Source: CAYVUI01 sp964454745 (GTDB lineage Bacteria; Planctomycetota; Phycisphaerae; Sedimentisphaerales; Anaerohalosphaeraceae). From it: 34,215 nucleotides of DNA. Of the stretch, positions 1 to 8,435 are shown piece after piece; position 1 is the first letter of the stretch; the number at the start of each line of letters is the position of its first letter. A model generated the notes under the pieces. That model saw nothing but the letters and a program-made list of their open reading frames with translations, did no database searches and was not told where the DNA came from. The position numbers and the translations under genes are program-made. The stretch spans positions 1-34,215 of the forward strand of contig CAYVUI010000037.1 in the NCBI GenBank assembly GCA_964454745.1, in the 5' to 3' direction.

Positions 1-1
1 G

Positions 2-2185
2 ACCGATGATGCCGGGGCGATTTATGATGCCTGGGACTGGGGATCGCGGGGGCATGTGATTCGGTACAATTTCATTCATGATATTCACAGCCCGCAAATT
101 CAGACGGATTATGGCGTGCAGGGGATTTATTTTGACGGGTTTATCAGCGGCTATACCGTTTACGGCAATGTGTTTTATGATATCGAACGTGCCGGAATCA
201 TAATCAATGGCGGACGGGATCATGTTATCGAGAACAATATCTTTGCGAAATGTGAGCAGGGGATTCATGCCGCACGCAGCGGGACAGTCGGGATCGTGGA
301 GACGCCGAATCATTTTACGAACCTGCTCGAGGGGCTGGGGCATTTTGATCATTGCAATCCGCCGTTTAGTTCAGCATTCCCGAGGCTTTTGAATATTCCG
401 GATCATTATGAGGATCCGGCTTACGAACTGGCCAAGGATCCTTCGGGTACTGTGATCCGGCGGAATGTGAGTTTTAAGAATGGTGATTTCCTGCTGGAAG
501 GGCATTATCCCGGCGGGGATGTGATCGGTAAGTTCAGGATCTTCGAGGACAACCTGACCGATGCGGATCCGAAGTTTGTGGATGAAGAGAATCTGAACCT
601 GGCCCTGCGGGAGAATTCTCCGGCGTTTGCGATTGATGGCTTTGAAGATATTCCGTTTGACGAGATCGGCACTGCGCCTGCGGCCCCGAAGGTGACTATC
701 GAGAAGGGGCGTCATGAAGAATGGGACCTGGATGCGGTGTTTATCAAGGGGGCGTGCGAACCGTGGGCGAAGATCAGATCGGTGCGAATTGTCGAGATGG
801 ACCAGGGGTATACGCGAACGGTGTCAGTCAAAGAGAACGGCATGTTCTCGGGGCTGATTCCGACGTGTGCGATCAACGAGGGCAATGTGACGATTGAGGT
901 AATCGTGGAAGACCCGCAGGGGCATGCTTCCAAACCGGGGCTCTCGAATACGATCTACGTGCCTTCGGATGATACGAACCTTGTCGGCGAGGTATGGATA
1001 GATCCGGAGACGAAGATCCGGATGAGAGGGCCGGTTGAGTTTGATCCTTTTGTCTGGCCCAATGAGGTGCCGGCGGATTGCCCGTTTGAGCTGTCGAAGG
1101 AGATTACCGGGATCGAGTTCCTGGGCACTTCGATTACGTATACGGGTGCGGACACCTGGTACCCGATGTGGGCGCGAGACGGCCTTTTGTATTCACCCTA
1201 TACGGATGGCAAGATCGGGGAGTATTTCTGCCAGTCCGGCTGGGCGGATTCGGTGGATGCCGAAACAGGCCACGCAGTGATTATCGGTAAGGACCCTTTG
1301 AATTTGATCGTTCGGTCGCTGGGTCAGTTCAATGACCCGGCCGTTCCATACGGGGGGCGATACCCGTGCGGATCGCTGCTTTATGAAGGAGTATGGTACC
1401 ACGGCAGCTACTGCTTGATTAACCAGCCGGCGGGGTATAACTGGGGGACGCTGGGGCCGTTTGTCGGGTTCCGTGTTTCGCGAGATTACGGGCGGACGTG
1501 GACGGCTTGTCCGCATACACCGGCCGAGCCGCTGTTTGGCGAGCATAACCGCGGGGGGCAGGGGCTAAAGATGGGTGCGCCGCACTTTGTCGATTTTGGC
1601 AAGAATATGCAGCATAGCCCGGACAAAAAGGCATACCTGGTCGGCCACGGTGCGCCGAACCCGGACCCGCAGCCGCGGCCGGCGAATTTGAGCTGGATTA
1701 CCGGTGACCAGATTTACATGGCCCGGGTGCAGCCGGCGGTGCATACGATGAATGATCCAGATGCCTATGAATTTTTCGCAGGATATGACAGCCGGGGCAA
1801 GGGAAAGTGGACGGACGATTTTGAAAAGACTCAGCCGCTGGTCGACTGGAACAACAACTGCGGGTGTGTGACGATGACGTATGTGCCGCAGTTAAAGAAG
1901 TACCTGATGTTTGTAACGGACGGCTGGCCTACGTTACAGAAGATGAATACGTGGGTGGTGGAATCGGACCGGCCGGAAGGACCGTTTAAGCTGGTGACGT
2001 ATATGAAGGACTTCGGTGTGCAGGCGTATTTTGTCAATGTTCCCAGTAAGTTCATCGAGGACGACGGCAGGACCATGTGGCTGTGTTATTCGGGGAATTT
2101 TACACACAACCAGAAAACCAACCCTCCGGGCGGCTCTTACGGGATGTGCTTTCAGAAGATGCGGCTGATCACCAGTTCTAAATAG
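2..2185 (+). CDS. Right-handed beta-helix protein with C-terminal propeller-like domain (5' partial)
   Basis: The reading frame is open to the left edge, and codons before the first possible start (GTG at 56) already encode family-like sequence (TDDAGAIYDAWDWGSRGH), so the gene begins outside the window. The first 200 or so residues carry beta-helix turns (GYTVYGNVFYDIERAGI, HVIENNIFAKCEQGI) like those of secreted polysaccharide-acting proteins. A linker with an Ig-like look follows (about 210-300), then an aromatic, Gly-rich C-terminal half (about 340-705) rich in W/Y and HFVDFGKN-type motifs that resembles a glycosidase-related propeller (GH43 or DUF4185 style). This suggests a carbohydrate-binding or carbohydrate-degrading role outside the cytoplasm. 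The exact family is not certain, no catalytic residues are assigned, and any signal peptide would be upstream. It converges with the next gene with a 7-base gap. Confidence 0.75.
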   Translation, partial: TDDAGAIYDAWDWGSRGHVIRYNFIHDIHSPQIQTDYGVQGIYFDGFISGYTVYGNVFYDIERAGIIINGGRDHVIENNIFAKCEQGIHAARSGTVGIVETPNHFTNLLEGLGHFDHCNPPFSSAFPRLLNIPDHYEDPAYELAKDPSGTVIRRNVSFKNGDFLLEGHYPGGDVIGKFRIFEDNLTDADPKFVDEENLNLALRENSPAFAIDGFEDIPFDEIGTAPAAPKVTIEKGRHEEWDLDAVFIKGACEPWAKIRSVRIVEMDQGYTRTVSVKENGMFSGLIPTCAINEGNVTIEVIVEDPQGHASKPGLSNTIYVPSDDTNLVGEVWIDPETKIRMRGPVEFDPFVWPNEVPADCPFELSKEITGIEFLGTSITYTGADTWYPMWARDGLLYSPYTDGKIGEYFCQSGWADSVDAETGHAVIIGKDPLNLIVRSLGQFNDPAVPYGGRYPCGSLLYEGVWYHGSYCLINQPAGYNWGTLGPFVGFRVSRDYGRTWTACPHTPAEPLFGEHNRGGQGLKMGAPHFVDFGKNMQHSPDKKAYLVGHGAPNPDPQPRPANLSWITGDQIYMARVQPAVHTMNDPDAYEFFAGYDSRGKGKWTDDFEKTQPLVDWNNNCGCVTMTYVPQLKKYLMFVTDGWPTLQKMNTWVVESDRPEGPFKLVTYMKDFGVQAYFVNVPSKFIEDDGRTMWLCYSGNFTHNQKTNPPGGSYGMCFQKMRLITSSK

Positions 2186-2192
2186 ACCCCGG

Positions 2193-3275
2193 TCATTCTT
2201 TGAGCTGATCGAGGATGTAGTCTACGTCAACGTGGCGGTCGACCAGGGAGTAGATATTGGTAATTTTGTCGGTATCGTAAGCGCAGATTTTGAACCCGAG
2301 GCCCTTCATGCGGCTCGAGACGGTGAAAGTGTCCTGTGTGCTGGTCAGTACCGGGATTCGGCTCGAACGCAGCAGTGGCAGAATTTTGGGGTGGGGATTT
2401 AGGCCGCCGGTGAGGATCAGGCCGCCGCTGGATTCACCGCGTGAGAGGATGATGATCGCGACGAGGATGTTATCGATTCGGTCGCCGGGGGTGATGATGA
2501 GCGTATTTTCATGGATGTGTTCGAGTACGTGCTGAGGTTCCATGGCGGCGATGACGGTGCTCTCGATGCGGTTGGAAAGTGCGTCTTCGCCGCAGAGTAC
2601 TTCGTAATTAAAGGCCTCGGCAAGCTGGCCGACGGTAAAATGCGTCAGTGAAGTTACAAAGGGGATCGCCCCGAGCAGGCGGGTACCCATGTTTTCGAGG
2701 CCTTTGGCTACGGTCTCGGAGATCTTGTCGTATTTTTCGGGCAGGACCTTGTTGAGGATGACTCCCATGACTTTAACGTCGTGTTCCTTGAACAGCGACA
2801 TGCTCAGGGCCGCTTCGTCGAGTGGTTTTCCGATGCCGCCGGAGGTGACGATGACCGCCTGGGCACCGAGGAGTTCGGCGACACGGGCGTTGGAGAGGTT
2901 AAAGCAGGAGCCCACGCCTGCATGACCGGTGCCCTCGATGATGAGGAAATCATGGTCGTCTTCAAGTTTTTTTACGCAGTTGAGGATTTCCTTTTCGAGG
3001 GGCTCGACGTTGGGGTTGAAGATGAATTTGCGTGTGAAGCCGCGTTCAATGGCGATGGGGCTGAGGTTATACGGGGCATCGTGCATCTCGAAGACCTGGT
3101 GAAAGAGTACGGCGTCTTCGTCGATGTTTTTGTCTTTGTAGCGCAGATAATGCTGGCCGACAGGTTTCATGTATCCGGGTTTGAGTCCGCGCTGCATGAG
3201 TGTGTGCATGAGCCCGAGGCTGATACATGTCTTTCCGCTGTCCTGAATGGTTGCGCTGATATAAATCGGCTTCAT
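2193..3275 (-). CDS. BioD/phosphotransacetylase-N-like P-loop ATPase with DRTGG domain
   Basis: This 360-residue protein begins MKPIYISATIQDSGKTC; the P-loop DSGKT near residues 12-16 matches the dethiobiotin-synthetase-like AAA domain found at the N terminus of long phosphotransacetylases. The middle part has FLIIEGTGHAGVGS and a switch-like VIVTSGGIGKPLDE. The C-terminal part (about 215-330, with TPGDRIDNIL and GGLILTGG) looks like a DRTGG domain. The C-terminal acetyl/phosphate transferase domain of Pta is absent, so this is a stand-alone sensor or regulatory ATPase of the 'phosphotransacetylase family' type, possibly tied to acetyl-CoA metabolism (inference). ATG at 3275 is preferred over TTG at 3278 because AGGA sits 6 bases upstream of the ATG. 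That RBS lies within one arm of a 10-bp inverted repeat. Confidence 0.8.
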   Translation of the reverse strand: MKPIYISATIQDSGKTCISLGLMHTLMQRGLKPGYMKPVGQHYLRYKDKNIDEDAVLFHQVFEMHDAPYNLSPIAIERGFTRKFIFNPNVEPLEKEILNCVKKLEDDHDFLIIEGTGHAGVGSCFNLSNARVAELLGAQAVIVTSGGIGKPLDEAALSMSLFKEHDVKVMGVILNKVLPEKYDKISETVAKGLENMGTRLLGAIPFVTSLTHFTVGQLAEAFNYEVLCGEDALSNRIESTVIAAMEPQHVLEHIHENTLIITPGDRIDNILVAIIILSRGESSGGLILTGGLNPHPKILPLLRSSRIPVLTSTQDTFTVSSRMKGLGFKICAYDTDKITNIYSLVDRHVDVDYILDQLKE

Positions 3276-3278
3276 CAA

Positions 3279-3331
3279 AAATCCTGATTTTAAAAAGGTT
3301 CACTGATTCACCTGTTAGGATATCAGGATTT
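3279..3331 (-). promoter_or_regulatory. Inverted repeat overlapping the RBS of the Pta-N-like gene
   Basis: AAATCCTGAT at 3279-3288 and ATCAGGATTT at 3322-3331 are exact reverse complements, 33 bases apart. On the minus-strand transcript the second arm contains the AGGA Shine-Dalgarno and ends 3 bases before the ATG at 3275. If the stem forms, the RBS is paired. The long spacer makes it a moderate candidate; it could also be a protein-binding site. Confidence 0.4.
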
Positions 3332-3517
3332 GGGGGAGATTTCCTGCTTTTTTTCTAAAGAAATGTAGATGTTGTAAGTCTGTTAATATGTTATAGGACG
3401 TAAGATTTTTTGAAAAAAAACATAAAAAAATGATCGAAAATGGTATTTGTGACGAAAATAAAAGTAGATATATGCAGAAAATCTGCAAAAATAGGCTTTT
3501 GTTTTAAGGTGAAGGCC

Positions 3518-4798
3518 ATGTTAATTGAATTTAGAGTCAAAAATTTCAGATCAATCAAAGATGATCAGGTTCTCAGCTTTAATGCCAGTTCTTCCAGAGA
3601 ACATGAAGAATGTGTTCATAAGTTGGGTAAATTCCGCATTTTAAAGGCTTTAAGTGTCTACGGCCCTAACGCCTCTGGTAAGAGCAACCTGATTAAATCG
3701 CTGGATTTTATGCGTTCAACCATACTGAATTCCGCCAGTTTGAAGCCTTTAGATTCAATGCCCTCAACTTCCTTTCGTTTTGATGAAGAGTCAAGAACCC
3801 AGCCGAGTGAGTTTGAGGTAAGTTTTTTTCTAAATGGAGTTCGGCACCAATATGGTTTTTCTATTTATAAAGCCGAGATTATGGAAGAGTGGCTGTATGT
3901 TTATCCACTCGGGCGACCTCAAAAGTGGTTTTTGCGTAAGAGAGAATCAAATTCAGAAAAAAGTCAATACGATTTCGGAACCCATTTGAAAGGTGATAAG
4001 GTTGGAATTCAGGAGAAAACAAGAGAAAATGCTCTTTTTTTATCTGTGGCGACGCGTTGGAATAATGAGCAATTAGCTCAAATTTATGACTGGTTTAAAG
4101 AATCGCTTATCATCATTAATCCGGGTAGTAATCTTTATCAACAAACAGCCAGAATGCTTTATGAAAGCCATGAAGATAATGAACTAAATCGAGTTTCAGA
4201 GGATACCGTTACTCAATTTTTAAAATCTGCGGATTTAGGAGTTGATGGTATTAAGGTAAAAGAATTATCGAGTGACCAAGTTCAATTTCCTGAAGAGATG
4301 CCTGAAAGTATTCGTGAAAAATTAAAAAAAGAGTTAACTGAGAATCCACCACTGGTTGTTGAGTTGCAACACAAGGTCTCTAATGACAAAAATGTATCAT
4401 TGTCCTTGCAGGATGAATCAGATGGTACGCAAAGGCTTTTTGAGTTGTTTGGTCCAATCATGGCTTCTCTTTCTGAATCCAAAGTAATGATTATTGATGA
4501 GTTTGAAAATCATTTGCATCCATTGATTACACGTAAACTGCTGCGACTGTTTTTAACTTACAATGATAAAGAATCGTATCCTCAATTATTCTTTTCTACT
4601 CACGACACTACCTTGTTAGATCCGGAACTCCTCAGAAGAGACCAGGTTTATTTTACGGAAAAAAATAACGCAGGAGAAACGAATCTATATTCACTTGCGG
4701 AATACAAAAAAGTAAGAAAGGGCGAACCTTATCAAAAGGGATATTTGTCCGGCAGATACGGAGCGATTCCGATTATTGAGTCTTTTGAAATTAAATAA
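3518..4798 (+). CDS. AAA ATPase of AbiLi/RloA type (defence module)
   Basis: This 426-residue protein is an ABC/SMC-like AAA_15/AAA_21 ATPase. It starts MLIEFRVKNFRSIKD, as OLD/RloA-type ATPases do. Walker A is GPNASGKS at 49-56, a degenerate signature ESDGTQRL lies at 300-307, Walker B is VMIIDEFE at 323-330, and a switch histidine is in FFSTHDT (H362). I chose ATG 3518 because AAGGTG and GAAGG lie just upstream and the family always begins at MLIEF; an upstream start at 3440 would add 26 basic residues unlike the family. Its stop TAA shares one base with the ATG of the RloB gene (TAATG at 4796-4800), so the two are probably translationally coupled. The pair resembles lactococcal AbiL and Campylobacter RloA/RloB. 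Base composition is clearly more AT-rich than the flanks, which supports horizontal acquisition. Phage defence is inferred from the family pairing. Confidence 0.85.
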   Translation: MLIEFRVKNFRSIKDDQVLSFNASSSREHEECVHKLGKFRILKALSVYGPNASGKSNLIKSLDFMRSTILNSASLKPLDSMPSTSFRFDEESRTQPSEFEVSFFLNGVRHQYGFSIYKAEIMEEWLYVYPLGRPQKWFLRKRESNSEKSQYDFGTHLKGDKVGIQEKTRENALFLSVATRWNNEQLAQIYDWFKESLIIINPGSNLYQQTARMLYESHEDNELNRVSEDTVTQFLKSADLGVDGIKVKELSSDQVQFPEEMPESIREKLKKELTENPPLVVELQHKVSNDKNVSLSLQDESDGTQRLFELFGPIMASLSESKVMIIDEFENHLHPLITRKLLRLFLTYNDKESYPQLFFSTHDTTLLDPELLRRDQVYFTEKNNAGETNLYSLAEYKKVRKGEPYQKGYLSGRYGAIPIIESFEIK

Positions 4799-5436
4799 TG
4801 TCTCGATCCAGAAAAAAATCAGAATTAAAACGAAGAGAGGCTCGAAGGGAGCCCAATGAGACGATATTAATTGTTTGTGAGGGCGAGAAAACAGAACCGA
4901 ATTATTTTAACTATTTGGTGAAACAATGGCGGTTGGCTTCTGTTGATGTGGAAGTTCATGGAGAAAAAGCCCCAAATACTCCCAAAGAAATTGTAAAGTA
5001 CGCTAAAAGGTTACTGAAAGAGAGAAAAAATCGCAGTCAAACCAAGTTGCCTTTTGATCAGGTTTGGTGTGTTTTTGATACTGAGGTGCCACTTAGACAG
5101 AATATTGAAGATGCACTTATCCAAGCCGAAGACAATAAAATGAAGTTGGGAATATCCAATCCCTGTTTTGAATTCTGGTTTATTCTTCATTTTACTCAGA
5201 CATCACGATCTTTTAATAGTGTTACTGATGTGATTAGAGAACTCAGGCAATATCATTCCAATTACGACAAATCTGATAAGACCATCTTGCCGGTTTTAGA
5301 GGGTGAAACATCTCAAGCAGTTAAGAATGCTAAGGAATTATTTCAGAAATTATCTATTGAAGAGATTCTTAAAGAAAATTCCTCAACGAATATATATGGA
5401 CTCGTAGAAGTGCTTAAAAGGTATAAAAGTTCTTGA
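4798..5436 (+). CDS. RloB/AbiLii family protein (TOPRIM-like)
   Basis: This 212-residue protein matches RloB: a basic N terminus (MSRSRKKSELKRREARRE), then ILIVCEGEKTEPNYF at 23-37 with the conserved acidic CEGE, QVWCVFDTE in the middle, and NPCFEFWFILHF, the hallmark of the family. The acidic CEGE and FDTE motifs suggest a metal-binding TOPRIM-like nuclease fold, so it is the likely effector while the upstream ATPase senses or regulates (inference from AbiL-like pairs). The start overlaps the previous stop by one base. AT-rich codon use is shared with its partner and contrasts with fhs downstream. The activity of RloB proteins is not established from this sequence; a nuclease role is a hypothesis. 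Confidence 0.85.
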   Translation: MSRSRKKSELKRREARREPNETILIVCEGEKTEPNYFNYLVKQWRLASVDVEVHGEKAPNTPKEIVKYAKRLLKERKNRSQTKLPFDQVWCVFDTEVPLRQNIEDALIQAEDNKMKLGISNPCFEFWFILHFTQTSRSFNSVTDVIRELRQYHSNYDKSDKTILPVLEGETSQAVKNAKELFQKLSIEEILKENSSTNIYGLVEVLKRYKSS

Positions 5437-5676
5437 CCTCCTCTAAAGGCTATTAAAGGCCGGATTTCACATAAATGGGCCGTGGTTTGCACAACAAAAT
5501 GCGGATATAGCAGGATAGTGCAAAAAAAGAGCTCTGCTAAGGTAGTGCATTTCTGGATTATGGATATCATAGGGTGCGTATTGGTGGGAACCCGGCCTTT
5601 TGCCGGTGATTTGTCGCCTTTAGGCTGAAATGAGAGAAAAAGCATTGCAGATCAGTAAATAGAGAAAGGACGTACC
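5437..5676. other. Intergenic leader region upstream of fhs with small hairpins
   Basis: This 240-base stretch holds a 7-bp inverted repeat (TTTGCAC at 5486-5492 and GTGCAAA at 5518-5524), a direct repeat TAGTGCA (5516-5522 and near 5553), and close to fhs a CCGGC-CTTTT-GCCGG hairpin followed by a GCC-TTTA-GGC mini-stem. I could not match the conserved cores of the THF or ZTP riboswitches. The composition changes here from the AT-rich defence island to the GC-richer fhs region. No convincing promoter was found. Confidence 0.4.
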
Positions 5677-7443
5677 ATGGCAAGATTAGACCCTGTAAAC
5701 ATGCAGGACTGGCAGATCGCAGACGCTGCGGAAGAGAATATGAAATCGTTGGATAACCTGGCCGAGGAGCTGGGGCTGGCATACGGCGAGCTTTTGCCGA
5801 TGGGCCAGAAAGTCGCCAAGATCGACTACATGCGTGTGCTTGACCGCATGGAGAACAAGCCTTCGGGTAAATACATCGATGTGACCGCGATTACGCCGAC
5901 GCCGCTGGGCGAGGGCAAGACGACGACGACGATTGGCCTGGTGCAGGGACTCGGCAAGCTGGGCAAGCGCGTGGCCGGTGCGATTCGTCAGCCCAGCGGC
6001 GGGCCGACGTTCAATATCAAGGGGTCTGCGGCAGGCGGCGGATTGGCCCAGTGTATCCCGCTGACAGAGTTTTCGATTCGCCTGACCGGAGATATTGACT
6101 GTATTACCAACGCGCATAACCTTGCGATGGTTGCGCTGACGGCCCGCATGCAGCATGAGAATAACTACGACGATGTAAAGCTGGCCAAGCGAAATCTCCA
6201 GCGGCTGGATATCGATCCCACCAGTATACAGCAGAAATGGGCGATTGATTTCTGTGCCCAGGCTTTGCGGAATACCCGGATCGGCAAGGGCGGCAAGATG
6301 GACGGCCTGGAGATGGATTCCGGGGCGCAGATTACGGTATCGAGCGAGGTGATGGCGATTTTGTCGGTGGCCAAGGACCTGGCGGATATGCGTAAGCGGA
6401 TGGCGAAGATCGTGATCGCCTACGATAAGAAGGGTAACGAAGTGACCGCGGCGGACCTGGAAGTCGACGGGGCCATGACGGCCTGGATGGTTCACGCAAT
6501 TAACCCGAACCTGATCCAGACGATTGAAGGCCAGCCGGTGTTTGTGCATGCCGGGCCGTTTGCGAATATCGCGATTGGGCAAAGCTCGATCATCGCTGAC
6601 CGCATCGGGACCAAGCTGAGCGATTACCTTGTGACTGAATCCGGCTTTGGTGCGGATATCGGTTTTGAGAAGTTCTGGAACCTCAAGTGCCGTATGTCGG
6701 GCCTGACGCCGGACGCGGTAGTTGTCGTGGCGACGATTCGTGCACTGAAGATGCACGGCGGCGGGCCGGCAGTTAAGCCGGGGATTCCGCTGAGCCCGGA
6801 ATATACGCAAGAGCATGTGGACCTGGTCGAAAAGGGCTGTGATAATTTGATCGCTCATATCGAGACGGTCAAGAAGAGCGGTGTTTCGCCGGTGGTATGC
6901 ATCAACAGCTTCCATACGGATTCCAAGAACGAGATTGCGGCGGTTCGCCGGATCGTCGAGGCGCACGGGGCACGATGTGCGGTTTCCGAACACTGGCTCA
7001 AGGGCGGCGAGGGTGCCCTCGAGCTGGCTGAGGCGGTTGAGGATGCCTGCGAGGACAAGAACGAGTTTAAGTTCCTCTACGAGCTGGATACGCCGCTTCG
7101 CAAGCGAATCGAGCTGATCGCCAAGGAGGTCTACGGGGCCAAGGATGTTTCGTACAGCGAAAAGGCCCTCGAAAAGGCCAAGATGTACGAGAAGGACCCG
7201 ATGGCCAAGCAGCTGGGTACTTGTATGGTCAAGACGCATCTTAGCCTTAGCCATGATCCGGACCTGAAGAATCGGCCTACCGGCTGGACATTGCCGATTG
7301 AAGACATTATGATCTACAAGGGTGCGGGCTTTATTGTACCGGTGGCCGGCGCGATCAAGCTGATGCCCGGTACCTGTTCGGACCCGGCATTCCGCCGTAT
7401 TGATGTGGATGTCAAGACCGGTAAGGTCAAGGGCCTGTTTTAA
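5677..7443 (+). CDS. fhs: Formate--tetrahydrofolate ligase
   Basis: The enzyme (EC 6.3.4.3, cytoplasmic) joins formate to tetrahydrofolate with ATP to give 10-formyl-THF. The 588-residue product has the family P-loop TPTPLGEGKTTTT (about 73-85), then RQPSGGPTFNIKGSAAGGG and LTGDIDCITNAHNL, all diagnostic, and ends with PGTCSDPAFRRIDVD. It is about 30 residues longer than the common ~557-residue form, with extra sequence near the N terminus and in the ARMQHENNYDD region. The RBS AGAAAGGA ends 6 bases before the ATG. folD follows after 35 bases on the same strand, so the pair covers formate to methylene-THF. This serves purine, serine and formate metabolism and possibly a methyl branch of the acetyl-CoA pathway; no other genes of that pathway are visible here. 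Confidence 0.97.
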   Translation: MARLDPVNMQDWQIADAAEENMKSLDNLAEELGLAYGELLPMGQKVAKIDYMRVLDRMENKPSGKYIDVTAITPTPLGEGKTTTTIGLVQGLGKLGKRVAGAIRQPSGGPTFNIKGSAAGGGLAQCIPLTEFSIRLTGDIDCITNAHNLAMVALTARMQHENNYDDVKLAKRNLQRLDIDPTSIQQKWAIDFCAQALRNTRIGKGGKMDGLEMDSGAQITVSSEVMAILSVAKDLADMRKRMAKIVIAYDKKGNEVTAADLEVDGAMTAWMVHAINPNLIQTIEGQPVFVHAGPFANIAIGQSSIIADRIGTKLSDYLVTESGFGADIGFEKFWNLKCRMSGLTPDAVVVVATIRALKMHGGGPAVKPGIPLSPEYTQEHVDLVEKGCDNLIAHIETVKKSGVSPVVCINSFHTDSKNEIAAVRRIVEAHGARCAVSEHWLKGGEGALELAEAVEDACEDKNEFKFLYELDTPLRKRIELIAKEVYGAKDVSYSEKALEKAKMYEKDPMAKQLGTCMVKTHLSLSHDPDLKNRPTGWTLPIEDIMIYKGAGFIVPVAGAIKLMPGTCSDPAFRRIDVDVKTGKVKGLF

Positions 7444-7478
7444 AAAAAGAAGACGAATTCAAAATCGAGAGGGAAAAA

Positions 7479-8366
7479 ATGTCAGCAAAGATACTCGACG
7501 GAAAACAGATCGCTGCCGATATGCGTGCGGAACTCAAGGCCGAGGTCGCGAATTTAAAAACCAAGGGCGTGACACCGGGTTTGGGCGTGGTGCTGGTTGG
7601 TGATGACCCTGCGTCGCGGTCGTATGTGACGGCCAAGGAGAAGGCGTGCGAAGAGATCGGGATTTACTCGGACGACAATCGCCTGCCCGCGGAAACGAAG
7701 CAGGAAGAGCTGCTGGCCCTGGTGGACAAGATGAACAAGGATCCGAAGATTAACGGCATTCTCGTGCAGCTTCCGCTGCCCAAGCACTGCGATGAATCGG
7801 AAGTGCTGCTGGCGATTGACCCGGCCAAGGATGTGGACGGTTTTCACCCGATGAACGTGGGCAAGATGGTGGTCGGCGAAGACTGCTTTTTGCCCTGTAC
7901 GCCGCACGGCGTGGTGCAGATGCTGGTGCGAAGCGGGGTAAAGCTCGAAGGGGCGGAAGTGGTGGTTGTCGGCCGCAGTAATATCGTGGGCAAGCCGGTG
8001 GCGAATATGCTGATCCAAAAGAGCGAGACCGGCAACGCGACGGTGACGGTTTGCCACACGCGGACGAAGAATATGGCCGAGCACGTACAGAAGGCGGATA
8101 TTATCATTGCCGCAGCGGGGCGGCCCAATACCGTAACCGCGGATATGGTCAAAGACGGTGCGGTTGTGATTGATGTGGGTGTCAACCGCGTGGAAGACGC
8201 GAGCAAGAAGAGGGGCTATCGCCTGGTGGGCGACGTGGATTTTGACGCGATCCAGGAAAAGGCCTCGCTGATTACGCCCGTGCCCGGCGGTGTGGGCCCG
8301 ATGACGATTACGATGCTGCTGTATAATACGGTTCTGTCGGCGAAAAAGGCGGCGGGGCTGGTATAA
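7479..8366 (+). CDS. folD: Bifunctional methylene-THF dehydrogenase / methenyl-THF cyclohydrolase
   Basis: FolD interconverts 10-formyl-THF, methenyl-THF and methylene-THF with NAD(P) (EC 1.5.1.5 and 3.5.4.9). The 295-residue length is typical. Visible motifs are SRSYVTAKEKACEEIGI with catalytic Tyr49 and Lys53, NGILVQLPLP, KDVDGFHPMNVG, PCTPHGV, the dinucleotide-binding VVVGRSNIVGKPVA and the C-terminal PGGVGPMTITMLL. GAGAGGGA lies 5 bases upstream of the ATG. It is the second gene after fhs and the transcript ends at the strong hairpin at 8397-8425, so fhs-folD is probably a two-gene unit devoted to folate-bound C1 units. Confidence 0.97.
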   Translation: MSAKILDGKQIAADMRAELKAEVANLKTKGVTPGLGVVLVGDDPASRSYVTAKEKACEEIGIYSDDNRLPAETKQEELLALVDKMNKDPKINGILVQLPLPKHCDESEVLLAIDPAKDVDGFHPMNVGKMVVGEDCFLPCTPHGVVQMLVRSGVKLEGAEVVVVGRSNIVGKPVANMLIQKSETGNATVTVCHTRTKNMAEHVQKADIIIAAAGRPNTVTADMVKDGAVVIDVGVNRVEDASKKRGYRLVGDVDFDAIQEKASLITPVPGGVGPMTITMLLYNTVLSAKKAAGLV

Positions 8367-8396
8367 GCAGCGATTAAAAAATTATGACGCACAATG

Positions 8397-8425
8397 AAAA
8401 GGAGTCCAAAGCGGCTCCTTTTTTT
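8397..8425. terminator. Bidirectional intrinsic terminator between folD and the CvpA-like gene
   Basis: A 10-bp stem (AAAAGGAGTC paired with GGCTCCTTTT, one G-T pair) encloses a 6-base loop and is followed by a T run to 8425. The A run on the other side becomes a U run on the minus-strand transcript, so it can end both folD (+) and the convergent CvpA-like gene (-), whose stop is at 8436. Confidence 0.85.
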
Positions 8426-8435
8426 ATGTTCTGTA

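Noticed and set aside
56..58. GTG as start of the first gene
   Set aside because: Family-like coding sequence continues in frame to the left edge, so the true start is outside the window.
3440..3517. Upstream start for the AbiLi/RloA-type ATPase
   Set aside because: It adds 26 residues unlike the family and lacks an RBS; ATG 3518 has AAGGTG/GAAGG upstream and gives the standard MLIEF start.
5437..5676. THF or ZTP (pfl) riboswitch upstream of fhs
   Set aside because: Expected from gene function, but no conserved core of either class could be found by eye; only generic hairpins remain.
5686..7254. 522-residue antisense open frame opposite fhs
   Set aside because: Composition is His/Arg/Leu rich without motifs; fhs on the other strand is certain, so this is a codon-bias shadow.
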